Source of the DNA: Norana najaformis
Taxonomy: Eukaryota; Annelida; Clitellata; Crassiclitellata; Hormogastridae
Direction: 5' to 3'
NCBI GenBank assembly: GCA_964023275.1
Contig: OZ029918.1
Location: 19,572,361-19,636,360 of the forward strand
DNA: 64,000 nt
Shown: positions 54,224 through 64,000 of the stretch, in pieces
Numbering within the stretch: the first letter of the stretch is position 1
Layout: each line of letters opens with the position of its first letter
Translations under genes and position numbers: made by a program
Notes under the pieces: generated by a model
Database searches by the model: none
The model's input: only the letters and a program-made list of their open reading frames with translations
Told to the model about the DNA's origin: nothing

Positions 54224-54290
54224 AGGCATTATGATAACGGCGTTATAGAAGTCATTAGATTAGACTGGACTAGATAAGTTAGTTGGCAGA
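54224..54290 (+). mobile_element. CR1 3'-tail fragment
   Basis: gcattatgataacggcgtta then ttagattagactggactag matches the 3' UTR end at 14041-14095 (ggtattatggtaacggcgct). Only the terminal ~65 bp are present. Confidence 0.65.
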
Positions 54291-54529
54291 TGCAAGTTGG
54301 GCCCTGGAAAAACGGAAATTAGCGGGCGCATTAATGTTTCATCGAACTTTAATTTACACTTGAAGGCAATCGTTTTAAACAATTATATGTAACTGAAACC
54401 GATAATAGTTTTTAAATAGTTATGTAGTATTTGCAATAGTCCACAGCTATTTACTATTTTAAATGCTATTTTAATAGCTTCCTGCAGGTACTATTTACTA
54501 TTATATTTAAATGGTCACCCTGACTATCG

Positions 54530-54725
54530 GAGAAGACATAGAGACAGCTTACGGCGGAAATAAGTCAAGAAAGAGAAGAGTTTTTAGTCGAGACCTGAAG
54601 GCCATAGCCGACTTTGCAAAGCGAACGTTTGCCGGAGGAGTTCCAGAGTCTAGGGCCGGTGACAGACAGGGAATGCCCACCGAGAGCATGGAGAGCTGTA
54701 GACTTTTTGGCTAAGGCGTGGACTT
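54530..54725 (-). pseudogene. CR1-like terminal module fragment
   Basis: Within the minus-strand ORF at 54565-54810 the run ALGGHSLSVTGPRLWNSSGK followed by LQVSTKNSSLS corresponds to the conserved CR1 end (G..SFSV.GPRLWNSLP.. LQVFK..LK). Truncated at both sides. Confidence 0.6.
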
Positions 54726-55338
54726 TTCTCGTAGCTTGCGTTTCTTTATTTCTTGACCTTTGTTGAAATTCGTAGGTTGATGGATCCTCTCTGTTGATTT
54801 GCACATACACTTCAGACCATGAATCACTGCGATATTCTCATCTCACAGCCTTTTTGAACAACTCAACTTCGTGGAAGAACAAAATTCTCTTGACCAGCTC
54901 ACCGATCAGCTAATGATTAGCTTCACCAAAACTAAGAAACAAAACCCCTACTGGGGTCCAAGGGCTCATGGCTGAAAACGAGTTTTTTTTACTCAACTTG
55001 TTGTTATTGTAACTAATAATAAAACTAAGAAATTTGTTAAACTGCATATTTATGATGAAGTAGCGGAAACGATACTCCTTAACGAGTTTTAAATACTTAA
55101 CATTTTAACACAATAGTTAATTGGATTAAGACAGTTTGAGGCAAAAGAGATCTGATTCTACGAATTTCCTATATGAGTTGATTTGCATATGGTCTGACCA
55201 GGGTTAGAAAATGACGCGGTGGAATCAAAAACCACGCCCAAACTGCATGCACATACAGTGCGATTAATGTCACAATGTCGCAAAAACATGAACGTTGATG
55301 TCGTGTTCTTCTAATGTCGATTTCTATATGTCAGCGTA
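54726..55338. other. Non-coding stretch
   Basis: No gene or repeat family recognised. AT-rich from about 54990 to 55150. Confidence 0.35.
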
Positions 55339-55800
55339 GTCTGGGGTTTACGACATTGGCCCTACATTGCACACACACTGGGCCAACGTCTTAATTTTAA
55401 CAAAAAAGAATTGATAGCCCACCATGTTGGCATTGGTCCAACGCTGATTCCGTTTACGTAACGTCACAAAATCTGCATCATAAAAACCAGAAATAACAGA
55501 ATCTGTAAGACTGTAAACAGCAACATGTGTAGGCCTATAATTCAATGTCCATAGGCACAATTACTTCGATAAAAATGGATTTGTTAAAATACACATACCA
55601 TTAATAAAAAGCGTACTGCAGTGTACTTTCTACACCCTGCAGTGTGTCAACATATAGTTTTTGGCATTGTATGAACAAAGGGCCAAATTTAAATACTTTT
55701 TGTGAAATGGTCCATACATGGACCCAATGTATATTGGTATGCTGTGTGGGATATGGCATTGGCCCAACATTGGTCATATGTATGTAACGTGACAACATCT
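55339..55800. mobile_element. Possible MITE with repeated cattggccc words
   Basis: gacattggccctacattg (near 55350), gttggcattggtccaacgct (near 55426) and ggcattggcccaacattggt (near 55753) are related words around a 400-bp AT-rich core, with gggccaacgtc near 55380 in the opposite sense. The layout suggests a small palindromic DNA element; ends and target duplication were not resolved. Confidence 0.3.
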
Positions 55801-55803
55801 ACA

Positions 55804-56337
55804 TAACCAAAACTCCCAAACACGATCACATCGCCTCTGTTCTCAAATCACTTCACTGGCTTAAAATACCAGAACAAATAGAGTACAAAGTCTTATTCCT
55901 CACCTATAACACACTTCAGTCCTCCCAGCCCTCCTATCTTCATCAATTATTTACAATCCAACCACTCCGTTCAACCCGCTCCTCGTCTGTCCTAACATTT
56001 CTTCACTTTCCCGTCGTCTCATCCTTAAAATTTGGTAATCGCTCCATAGCTATAGCAGCCCCACCACTGTGGAATAAACTCCCACCAGAATTACGACAAT
56101 TATCTGCTCCATCGTACGAACTCACCAACACTTCACCTCTTTCAGTTTCTGCACAAGTCTTTCACTCAAGACTGAAAACATTTCTTTTCCAAAAATCTTA
56201 TCCTGATTCTTCCTCTTCCCCTTATCTCTCTTCTCGCTTCAATTTCAAACATCATCCGCCGTAGCCGTCCAACTGTCTGACTGCCTGACTCCTGGATCTT
56301 GACCTGGAACCGAACACCTTTGCCTATAGATTTTGTA
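55804..56337 (+). pseudogene. CR1-A 3' end, first part (split by CR1-B)
   Basis: From aaaactcccaaacacgatca the text follows 47617-48130 closely, including LHWLKIPEQIEYK-type coding and the 3' UTR with cctgactcctggatcttgac. It stops at tagattttg, where CR1-B begins, and resumes at 59732. Confidence 0.85.
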
Positions 56338-59300
56338 TTGTATATTGTATGTTTGCACTTCGGCGTGTGAGTGCCGGCTGTGGTTTTCATCGGTTTAAGG
56401 GTTGAATTGCCTTGCGGAATTTACTATTTGGTTTTATCACTCGTTTGGATTATCGCTCAAGATTTCAGTTTTGCTGTTTAGTTTTCGATTGATGCGTTAT
56501 TTTTCTGATTTTTAATCGAAATTCTCTGGATTATGGTGCTGCTAGCGGACACTCCTCTCATTCGTACGTATACGTCATTGGAACTACACGCGTACGACCG
56601 GCCTGGCCTCGTCATTCACTGCAGCGTACGCAAGACTCTTTTCCGTCCCTATCTGTGGCGACCTGCTTCTGAGAGGGTTAACCCACCCTCTGCGATACAT
56701 CCTCCTTCGTTCCCCTCGTCTGCGGCTACGTCTCCGAGCTCTCCGCGTTCGGTTCCCCCTAGCGGGGATCTTTATGGCCTTAGGCTGGCTGCGTGGAACG
56801 TCCGGTCGCTGGGCAACAAGTTCATGGAGGTGGCTAATTCTATCATTGCCCACGATCTGGATATTCTTGCTGTCACGGAGTCATGGCATTCGTCACCCAC
56901 CGACGTCGCTATCCGTCGTGCAGCCCCACTGGGTTATTCCTTCTGCGACTTCCCACGGATGGTGGAACCTCGGAGTGTGGGCCTGGTGCAGAACCAAGGA
57001 GGCATAGTGGTGTATCACAAAAATAGCCTAAAGGTCAAGGTCAACTGCCTGCCTCTCACCCCGAGTACCTTCGAGGCCCTCTGTCTTACATGTGCAACGG
57101 CCCATGGACCACTGGTTTTGCTCGTCGTCTACCGTCCGGGCTCCTCTCCTCCTTCCCCGGCCTTCTTCACGGAACTTTCCTCTTTAATGGAGTTATATGC
57201 TACCTATAACTGCCAACTTGTCATTACTGGCGACTTAAACATTCACCTTGAAGACCGTTGCTCTCCAGAGTCGTGTCGTTTCGATGATCTACTCCATCAA
57301 TTCAGCCTAGCTCAACACGTCTCCGAGCCTACTCATAAGTTGGGCGGCCGGCTGGACGTTCGGCTGGACGTCATTATCACGAGAGACGACTGTCATCCAG
57401 GACCTACGGGTGGAGCCTCCGCATCTCTCGGACCACGGCCTTCTTACCTTCACGACGCCCTTTCTTCATGCACAACCAGTTTTCGCACTCAGATCTATCC
57501 GGGGCTGGCGGGGCCTAGACTGCGGGGCATTCCGAGCTGGCCTGCAGAACAGCCCGCTACTGAGGGATCTGCCATCCCTGGCGGGACATACTTCGGAGTA
57601 ACTGTTCTCAATTTACGAATCTTCTATGCGCTCATTGATTGACCGTCTTCTGCTGCTCCGAATCGTCAGGGTCCGCCAGAAACTTCTGTCACCTTGGTTT
57701 GACGGCGAGTGCCGCGATCTCAGGCGAGATGTCAGGCGACTTGAGCGTCGATTTAGACGCACACGTAGTCTCGTGGACCGTACAGCCTGGATCCACCGGC
57801 TGCGCCAAATGCATGGATTGTTCAGGGAGAAGCAGCTGCTCTTCTGGGAGAAGCTGATCGACCGAGAAAGATCCAACTCACACCGGCTATGGAAGTCGCT
57901 TTCCAGCATCCTTGGACGCTCCACTCCAAAGTCGCCACCCTCACATCCATCATTTACAGCTGAAGACTACCAGGTCTACATGCGCAAAAAGGCAGACTCG
58001 GTTCGCCGCTCTACCGTAGGTGCTCCCCCTCCTTCCTTTCTCCCGACCGAATGCAGGAAGTCGGACCTCGAGCCGATCTCCGCGGCGGCCCTACACCAAC
58101 TGCTACTTTCCATGCCATCGAAGTCCTGTGAACTGGATCCTCTTCCACAATTTCTACTCAAGGATTTTGTGGACGACCTGTTGCCATTCTTACATTTGTT
58201 GTGTAATGCGGCCCTGGATGAGGGTTCCCTTCCCTCGCCCAGAAACGGGCTATTGTTTTCCTTCTTTAAAACGCCCTGGTTTAGACATTAACGATATGGC
58301 TAACTATCGCCCCATATCTAATTTGTCTTTTTTGTCGAAATTGACTGAAAAACATGTTTCGATACAATTACTGCAATATTTAGAGGCTAACTACCTCCTG
58401 TCTAGCTAGCAGTCGGGATTCAGAAGGTTCCACTCAACAGAGACGGTCATCACCCGCATTCTAGCTGACATCCTTGGGGCTTTTGATCTGGGGCACGTTA
58501 CCCTTCTTGCGCTTTTCGATATTAGTGCAGCTTTTGACACTGTCGACCACAGTATCCTTCTGGGGCGTCTGGAAATGTTCTTTGGACTCGTCGGCCCTGC
58601 TCTTTCATGGCTCCGTTCATTCCTGTCTGGCCGCTCTCAATCTGTGATCTTTGGTTCAACAAGTTCTGATTGGTCCTCGGTCTCCTTGGGTCCCCCTCAG
58701 GGCTCTGTCTTAGCTCCCTTACTTTTTATTCTATATACGGCTGACCTGGGCTTTATTCTGTCTCCAACCGGGGTAGTGTCTCACCAGTATGCTGATGACA
58801 CCCAGGCATATATTCATGGCCCAGCAGGGGAATCTGTCGCCTTGGTTCATCAAATGATTCGGGCGTCGAAAGTACTTGAGGCCTGGTTGAACTCAAACCG
58901 TCTGCGTCTGAACCCTGGTAAGACCCAGTTTATCTGGTTTGGCAGCCGTGCCCGGCTTTCTAAGATTGATCTGGCCAGATTACTTAGGCTCTTCCCTGAT
59001 ATCTCCTTCTCTTCCTCAGTCCGTGATCTAGGAGTAATTTGGATCAGGAACTTACTCTGAAGGAGCATGTGAATAATGTCTGTCGAACGTGTTTCTACCA
59101 TCTGCGTCAACTGCGCACTATCCACCACTCTCTTACGACCCAGTCTGCTACCATTCTGGTCCATGAGTTTATTTGTTCCAGGATTGACTATGGCAATGCT
59201 GTCTTTGCTGGCTTGAGTCTCTTCTGTATCTCGCAACTACAATCTGTCTTGCACGCTGCTGCTCGTCTGATCGGAGGTATCCCTAAGTTTGGCCATATAT

Positions 59301-59731
59301 CTGCTTACATTTCAGGGGAGCTTCACTGGCTGCCTATCCAGGAGCGTATAATATTTAAAATCCTGGCTCTTGAATGTAATTGCCTCTTAGGTTGCGCCCA
59401 ATTTTATCTTAAGAAGCTCTGTGTTTTGGCCTCCTCCATTCCGGGCCGCAGACTACTTCGTTCGGCGGTACGGGGTGACTTGCTTGTCCCATCGGTCCGA
59501 ACAGCTACGGCCCAGCGCAGACGTTTTGCTGTAGTTGGTCCCGCTTTCCGGAATGGGCTTCCTAATTACCTACGCCAGGAACTTCTTAGTCTATATCCTC
59601 CTTTTTCCGCAAGCGCTTGAAGACCTTCTTATTCCCCAGTGCTTCTGGGTTGTAGGGCACGGAGCGCCTCTGAGGAGTTTACCTCGAAGTGGCGCTTTAA
59701 AATTTTTGATTACATAACATTACATTACATT
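56338..59731 (+). pseudogene. CR1-like LINE family B, nearly full length with few lesions
   Basis: A 5' UTR of ~195 bp precedes the ORF at 56533. The endonuclease has WNVRSLGNK (N89), VTESWHSS (E116), VVYRPG (Y200) and ITGDLNIHLED (D234, N236). A frameshift near 57395 separates off LSDHGLLTF, the SDH motif. RT reads NYRPISNLSFLSKLTEKHVS, GFRRFHSTETV, FDISAAFDTVDHSILLGRLE, GPPQGSVLAPLLFILYTADL and QYADDTQAYIHG. The C-terminal module is CFYHLRQLRTI, ELHWLPIQERIIFKILAL and SARRFAVVGPAF-type text. Visible lesions are few: frameshifts near 57395, 58245 and 59035 and a TAG at 58406-58408. The 3' end aagtggcgctttaaaatttt closes in (ACATT)n. Among the youngest LINEs here. Confidence 0.92.
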
Positions 59732-59820
59732 GTTTGACTGAGGGCATGTGAGTGAGCTGGTTCCCGCGGCTTGGCTTTCGTTGGGCGCTGTAGAAATCTC
59801 GAGATTGCGATTACGATTAC
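59732..59820 (+). pseudogene. CR1-A 3' end, second part after CR1-B
   Basis: tttgactgagggcatgtgag then agctggttcccgcggcttgg and gaaatctcgagattgcgatt continue the A-family 3' UTR exactly where it broke at 56337. Compare 48136-48205 and the minus-strand copy at 25146-25260. Confidence 0.88.
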
Positions 59821-60113
59821 ATCGTAAATATCGCAAGTAATATAATACTTGAATATCAAGAAGTGTCCAATTTCGTGTCCTTAGACATACTTAGACAAAA
59901 ACGGAAATAAATTAGATACATGTGCCATTAATAAGAAAAAGTATTCATACATAGGCATACTATATTTAATCAAAGAATACGAATAACATTACTTTAATAC
60001 GACAATGTTATCAAACCCCTTCGACAAACACGTCAGGTGTTCCGCTTGAGTGGGCGGAGTTTATGCCATACAATCACGTTCCTTGTATCTGCCTAAACCT
60101 GCTTACCGAATAT
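59821..60113. other. Non-coding gap between LINEs
   Basis: AT-rich; no gene or repeat recognised. Confidence 0.35.
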
Positions 60114-61974
60114 CTCTTACAAGTCCGACCCACGCCTCAACGTGGTGAGAGGGTGAAACAAACAAGTAACGGAGTATCTGCTGAGGTTTTGCCATCAGTG
60201 GTGAAGGATTAGGCCGAAGTACTACATAGGGTGCTACGCGAGGTGGACAGGCTCTGCAGGAACCCCGAAAACATTTGGCCAACGTGGGCGGAAAGACCTG
60301 GGCAGCAGCGAGTTTTGCAACACGAGCTGGGCGAAGGACTGCATCCTTGTGGCAAACAAACAGCGACAACGGCAGACTTGTGAGAAAGGGAAGGTTTATC
60401 TGATGTAGGCTTTTCCCGACTGCGAGGTGGAAAGACGTGGGAAGTCTTAGCTTTTCAGCGGGTTTACACAACCCAGCCTAGCCTCCTTTCACCTCCTCTC
60501 TGTTCTTCGGGCAACCGGCCTTGATTCATGACGTGGCATCTTTGGACAATCCCACGGACTTGATGCAGCGCTCGTGAATAAGCTGATGCCCTGCGCTTAG
60601 CTGTAAGTAGCGCTTGAGAAATTTCTCATTTACGATTACGAATACGAACCTGCCACCTCATCTCCCGATTAGCTCCATGGATAGGACGACACAGCAGATT
60701 TCACTCCGGTTCGAACATCACCGGGCTAAACAAGGTCCGCGTCCTCTGTCGAGCAACCAGGACAGGGTTGGAAAGTCGGCTGCTGGAATGAATACAAGGA
60801 ATGCAAGCAAAATCAGGACGGAGGCATCTGTTGGATACAGTTGCATAAAACGTTGGGAGATGGAACTTGGAATGTAAGAAGTCTGCCTCAACTTGGCAAA
60901 GTACCAGTGTTGGACAGAGAATTAGAGAAGAAGAGAGTAGATTTGTGGGGGCCGTCTGAAGTTCGTTGGGCAGGACAGGGATATTTCACCACATTCGATG
61001 GTCAGACTGTTACTACTCAGGACAGAGGACAGGGTCAACAAGGAGTGGCACTGTGAATAGACAAGAAAGCTGATGGAGATGTCATTAAGTATGAGCCAAT
61101 TAACGACAGAGTCCTGGCTGTAAGGATTAATGCGAAGCCGAGATGTCTCACTATGGTTCACGTGTACGCACCAACCTCAACAGCTATGGAGGAAGACATA
61201 CATGTAGATCAGTTCTATGAGGAGCTGGACGCAGCAGTGAAGCAAGTCCCGAAACGAGACATCCTGTTATCGATGGGGGACCAACGCGAAAGTCGGACGT
61301 AGTTGGAACAAGTGGTTTGGGTGTGGGCAAAAAGCAGAGGAACAACTGCTGAATTTTTGTTTGGATCACGAAATGAGTCTGTGCAATACGTGGTTCGAAC
61401 ATCACCCACGGCGCTTGTAAACGTGGACGTCACTTGATGGACAAACACAAATTGATTACATTGCAACAGTATAGCATTGGAGATCTAGCATCAGGAACTA
61501 TAGAGCGTACCCGGGGTTGGATTGTGATTCTGACCATCAAGTGGTAATGTGGCAAGGATAGAGGTTAGATTGGCTAAAATGATGAAAGTGGAACAGCGAA
61601 AAAGGTTATATCTGGAGGAGCTAAAGGGTGAGAAAGGAGCAGTTTACACAGTGAAAGTAAAACGCGTTTTGAGGTATAAGAATTGGATGAAAGGGAGAGA
61701 ACAACAGGTCCTGGTAAGAAATGGTATAGGCCTAACCTGCATATTCAGAGTACAATGTAATCAACTGAAGCAGGTTGACATATTTCCATATCTTAGTTTA
61801 CTTAGGCCTGTGATCGAAGACTCTGAATGCAGTAAAGAGATTTGGTCAAGACTAGCAAAAGGACAAGGTGTTGGGAAGCATTAAAGAATGTATGGAAAAG
61901 TCATTGCGTATTGCTTGCAACATAGATACGACTTCTAGATGCTGTTGTATGGCCAGTGGCACAGTACGGCACAG
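60114..61974 (+). pseudogene. RTE-type LINE copy 2, internally deleted
   Basis: The 5' part (cgacccacgcctcaacgtgg, then ccatcagtggtgaagga) matches the copy at 17305-17400. The endonuclease is partly preserved: GTWNVRSLPQLGKVPV, PSEVRWAGQGYFTTFDG, RINAKPRCLTMVHVYAPTST. The SDH region (GLDCDSDHQVVM) is near 61518-61550. The text then jumps to the post-RT region (QCNQLKQVDIFPYLSLL near 61750, then LDAVVWPVAQYG near 61940), so the RT domain is missing. A different element follows at about 61975. Confidence 0.8.
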
Positions 61975-63015
61975 TATAGTCATCACTTTTCCGCTCCCGA
62001 TCCTCTAGCCCTCGCCTTCTCTGGAAAACCATTAATCAACTCCTCCATCGGAACTCCTGGTGCCCGCTTCCAAATTCTCTTCTATCCTCTTCGATATCTG
62101 ACATTTTTTGTTCCTTCTTGTCGGACAAAATAGTACCCTCCATCTTTCTCTTCAATCTCTCCTTTCCAAAACCTCCAACAATTCAACTCCTGATGTTTCC
62201 TCTCCCACTTATGACCGTCCACCTTCCTCCCCTCGATCCTCACTAGCTGCTTTTCAACCCACATCAGAGACCGAAATACTAAATATGCTAAAATCTCTTA
62301 CAAACAAGCAGTGTGAACTTAACCCTATACTACCTCCTTACTGAAAGACTGTGTACCCGTCCTTGTTCCAATCATTGCCAAAATAATTAACCTCTCCTTG
62401 TCTACTGGTAATTTCCCCCTTCTTTTCAAACACTCTCTTGTTACCCCTCTTCTCAAAAAATCATCACTTGACAAAGAAATCCTTTCAAACTACCGACCTG
62501 TTTCGAACCTGTCTTTCATCTCCAAATTAACTGAAAGGATTGTCCTTTCCAGGATCAATGACTATCTAGCTTCAAATTCACTCTTTAATCCATGCCAGTC
62601 TGGTTTTACTAAACGCCACTCAACTGAAACCCTACTCATTTCTCTCTACAACTACAACTATCTTGTTTCTGCCATCTCTCACCAATAATTCTCTTGCCTC
62701 TGTCTCCTTGATATTTCAGAAGCCTTTGACATCATCGACCACAACATCTTACTCCAAAGACTTTCAACCTGATTAGGTTTTACTTATACTGCTCTCCTCT
62801 GGGTACGATGCTATCTCTCCTCCCTCTCTTTTCTCCGTCAAAATATTGGAAGCCTTATCCCAATCATGCCCTCTCACTTGTGGAGTTCCACAGGGCTCTG
62901 TTGTTGAATCTCTTCTGTTTATCCTCTACACTACCTCACTCAAGTTCACTCATAAAAGCAAGCAATGTCGATCATCACCTCTATGCTGATGACAAACAAC
63001 TGTTCATTTCTGTCT
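61975..63015 (+). pseudogene. CR1-A RT fragment
   Basis: Starts near cgctcccgatcctctagccc, matching 46109. It runs through NKQCELNPILPPY, TPLLKKSSLDKEILSNYRPV, SGFTKRHSTETLLISL and VDHHLYADDKQLFIS at 62965-63015. It stops just after the YADD box, where J-family sequence begins. Confidence 0.82.
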
Positions 63016-63018
63016 AAA

Positions 63019-63690
63019 GGATGGAACAGATGTGTGAACCTAGAAGAGATTGAAATGGAGAAAGATTTGGGATTATGGATCAGTAAAGATCTGAAGTGGA
63101 GCCAGCAATGTAGAAAAGCAGCAAGTAAAGCAATGTCAGTTCTTGGTATGATAAAAAGAGGTTTCAAGCACATAGACGTCGATAGTTTAAAGATACTGTA
63201 TTATACATATATTCAACCCCAAGTAGAATATTGTATCCAGGTTTGGAGTCCCCATTACAAAAAGACATCGAATGCCTGGAAAAAGTAAAAAAAGAGCTAC
63301 TAAACTCGTCAGAAGTCTAGCTAGGATGCCATATGAGCAAAGGCTTCAAAAGCTGGGTTTATTTTCCTTAGAAAGAAGAAGATTGAGAAGTGACCTTATC
63401 GAAACCTACAAAATTTTACATGGACTCGAGAATATAGGCGAGCAAACCTTCTTCCAGAGGGCAGCAACGGAACATTTAAGAGGACACAGTCTGAAACTTT
63501 ATCATAAGAGGGTGGATTGGACACTAGAAAATTTTTCTTCAGGCAGAGGATTGTAGAGCACTGGAACGGGCTACCAGAAGTAATATCTGCACCAAGCTTG
63601 AACAGTTTCAAAAAAGAGCTTGACAGTTGGATGGATAGATGTAGGCACTAAAAGCCAATATAGCTTACTTGGCCTATTAACTGTAGCTGT
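63019..63690 (+). pseudogene. J-family LINE 3' half fused to CR1-A
   Basis: From ggatggaacagatgtgtgaa the sequence is the J 3' half (compare 33515-34170): VNLEEIEMEKDLGLWISKDL, AMSVLGMIKRGFKHIDVD, RMPYEQRLQKLGLFSLERRR and a broken WNGLPEV. It ends in attaactgtagctgtaactg. The reading frame passes straight from the CR1-A YADDKQLFIS into J codons, giving a chimaeric 107-residue ORF at 62965-63288. Confidence 0.87.
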
Positions 63691-64000
63691 AACTGTAAAA
63701 CCTGAAACCAAATGTGTATAGGCCTATAGTTTTATTTTGAAGTAAACATGCTATTCTTAACTTATTCTTAAAACGGAGATTATCAATAAATTCAATGGGA
63801 TAGCTTATTATTAAAATCTTAAAATGCTTGTAACAACAAATTATGGCAAACTCGTCTGAAAGTTTAAATTGCTTTATTAAGCAAAAAGTTCATTAAAATT
63901 TAGAAATTTGTTGTCTATAGACCAGCTTGGCTCTTCCTGGTTTACTACTGAATCTTGGTTTACTTTTTGCTTACTCCTTACGCCATCAGTTATTTAACTA
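63691..64000. other. Non-coding right edge
   Basis: AT-rich sequence after the J tail; nothing recognised. Confidence 0.4.

Overview
This window is eukaryotic and most likely from a marine invertebrate. It has spliced exons with consensus splice sites, no operons, and dense animal-type transposons: CR1/Jockey and RTE LINEs, a tRNA-derived SINE, hAT, PIF/Harbinger and a Gypsy-like LTR remnant. AGGCCT-centred words such as taggccta recur throughout. The species cannot be named from the sequence. There is no bacterial gene, CRISPR array or tRNA gene.

Host genes. Two are supported. At the left edge (1599-1877, +) is the last exon of a PAP2-family membrane protein whose active-site pattern resembles the catalytically inactive PLPPR branch. 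On the minus strand, a complete calcyphosin-like (CAPSL) EF-hand gene spans about 32 kb, from its ATG at 48733 to its stop at 16611. Its four coding exons (48597-48733, 22800-22977, 21491-21700, 16611-16715) join in frame to a 209-residue protein. Intron 1 is 25.6 kb and uses a GC-AG splice pair. An exact X-box (RFX site) lies 263 bp upstream of the ATG, fitting a ciliary gene.

Layout. 1-4.5 kb: PLPPR-like exon, a weak exon candidate, a 53-bp minisatellite. 6.5-8.9 kb: decayed CR1. 9.7-11.1 kb: TG-rich and satellite-like arrays. 11.3-13.5 kb: a DNA transposon of an unassigned family with an intact 563-residue ORF (family D). 13.6-16.3 kb: CR1 pieces and a hAT element with a perfect 8-bp target duplication. 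16.6-48.7 kb: CAPSL, whose introns hold an RTE element, a SINE, a long-TIR DNA transposon, a hAT MITE, a Jockey/CR1-like element (J) with a CR1 (family B) nested inside, a 6.1-kb Harbinger palindrome, a broken second D element and a long CR1 (family A). 49-54 kb: CAPSL upstream region and the 3' end of a Gypsy-like element. 55.8-59.8 kb: a nearly full-length CR1-B inserted in the 3' end of a CR1-A. 60.1-63.7 kb: a mosaic of RTE, CR1-A and J pieces.

How the parts relate. The transposons form layers that can be ordered: B is inside J and inside A, CR1 pieces are inside hAT and Harbinger, and hAT is inside CR1. Most transposon ORFs are broken; the D copy at 11692-13383 is the exception. All exon joins, family names and element limits come from reading the sequence by eye, without database searches.
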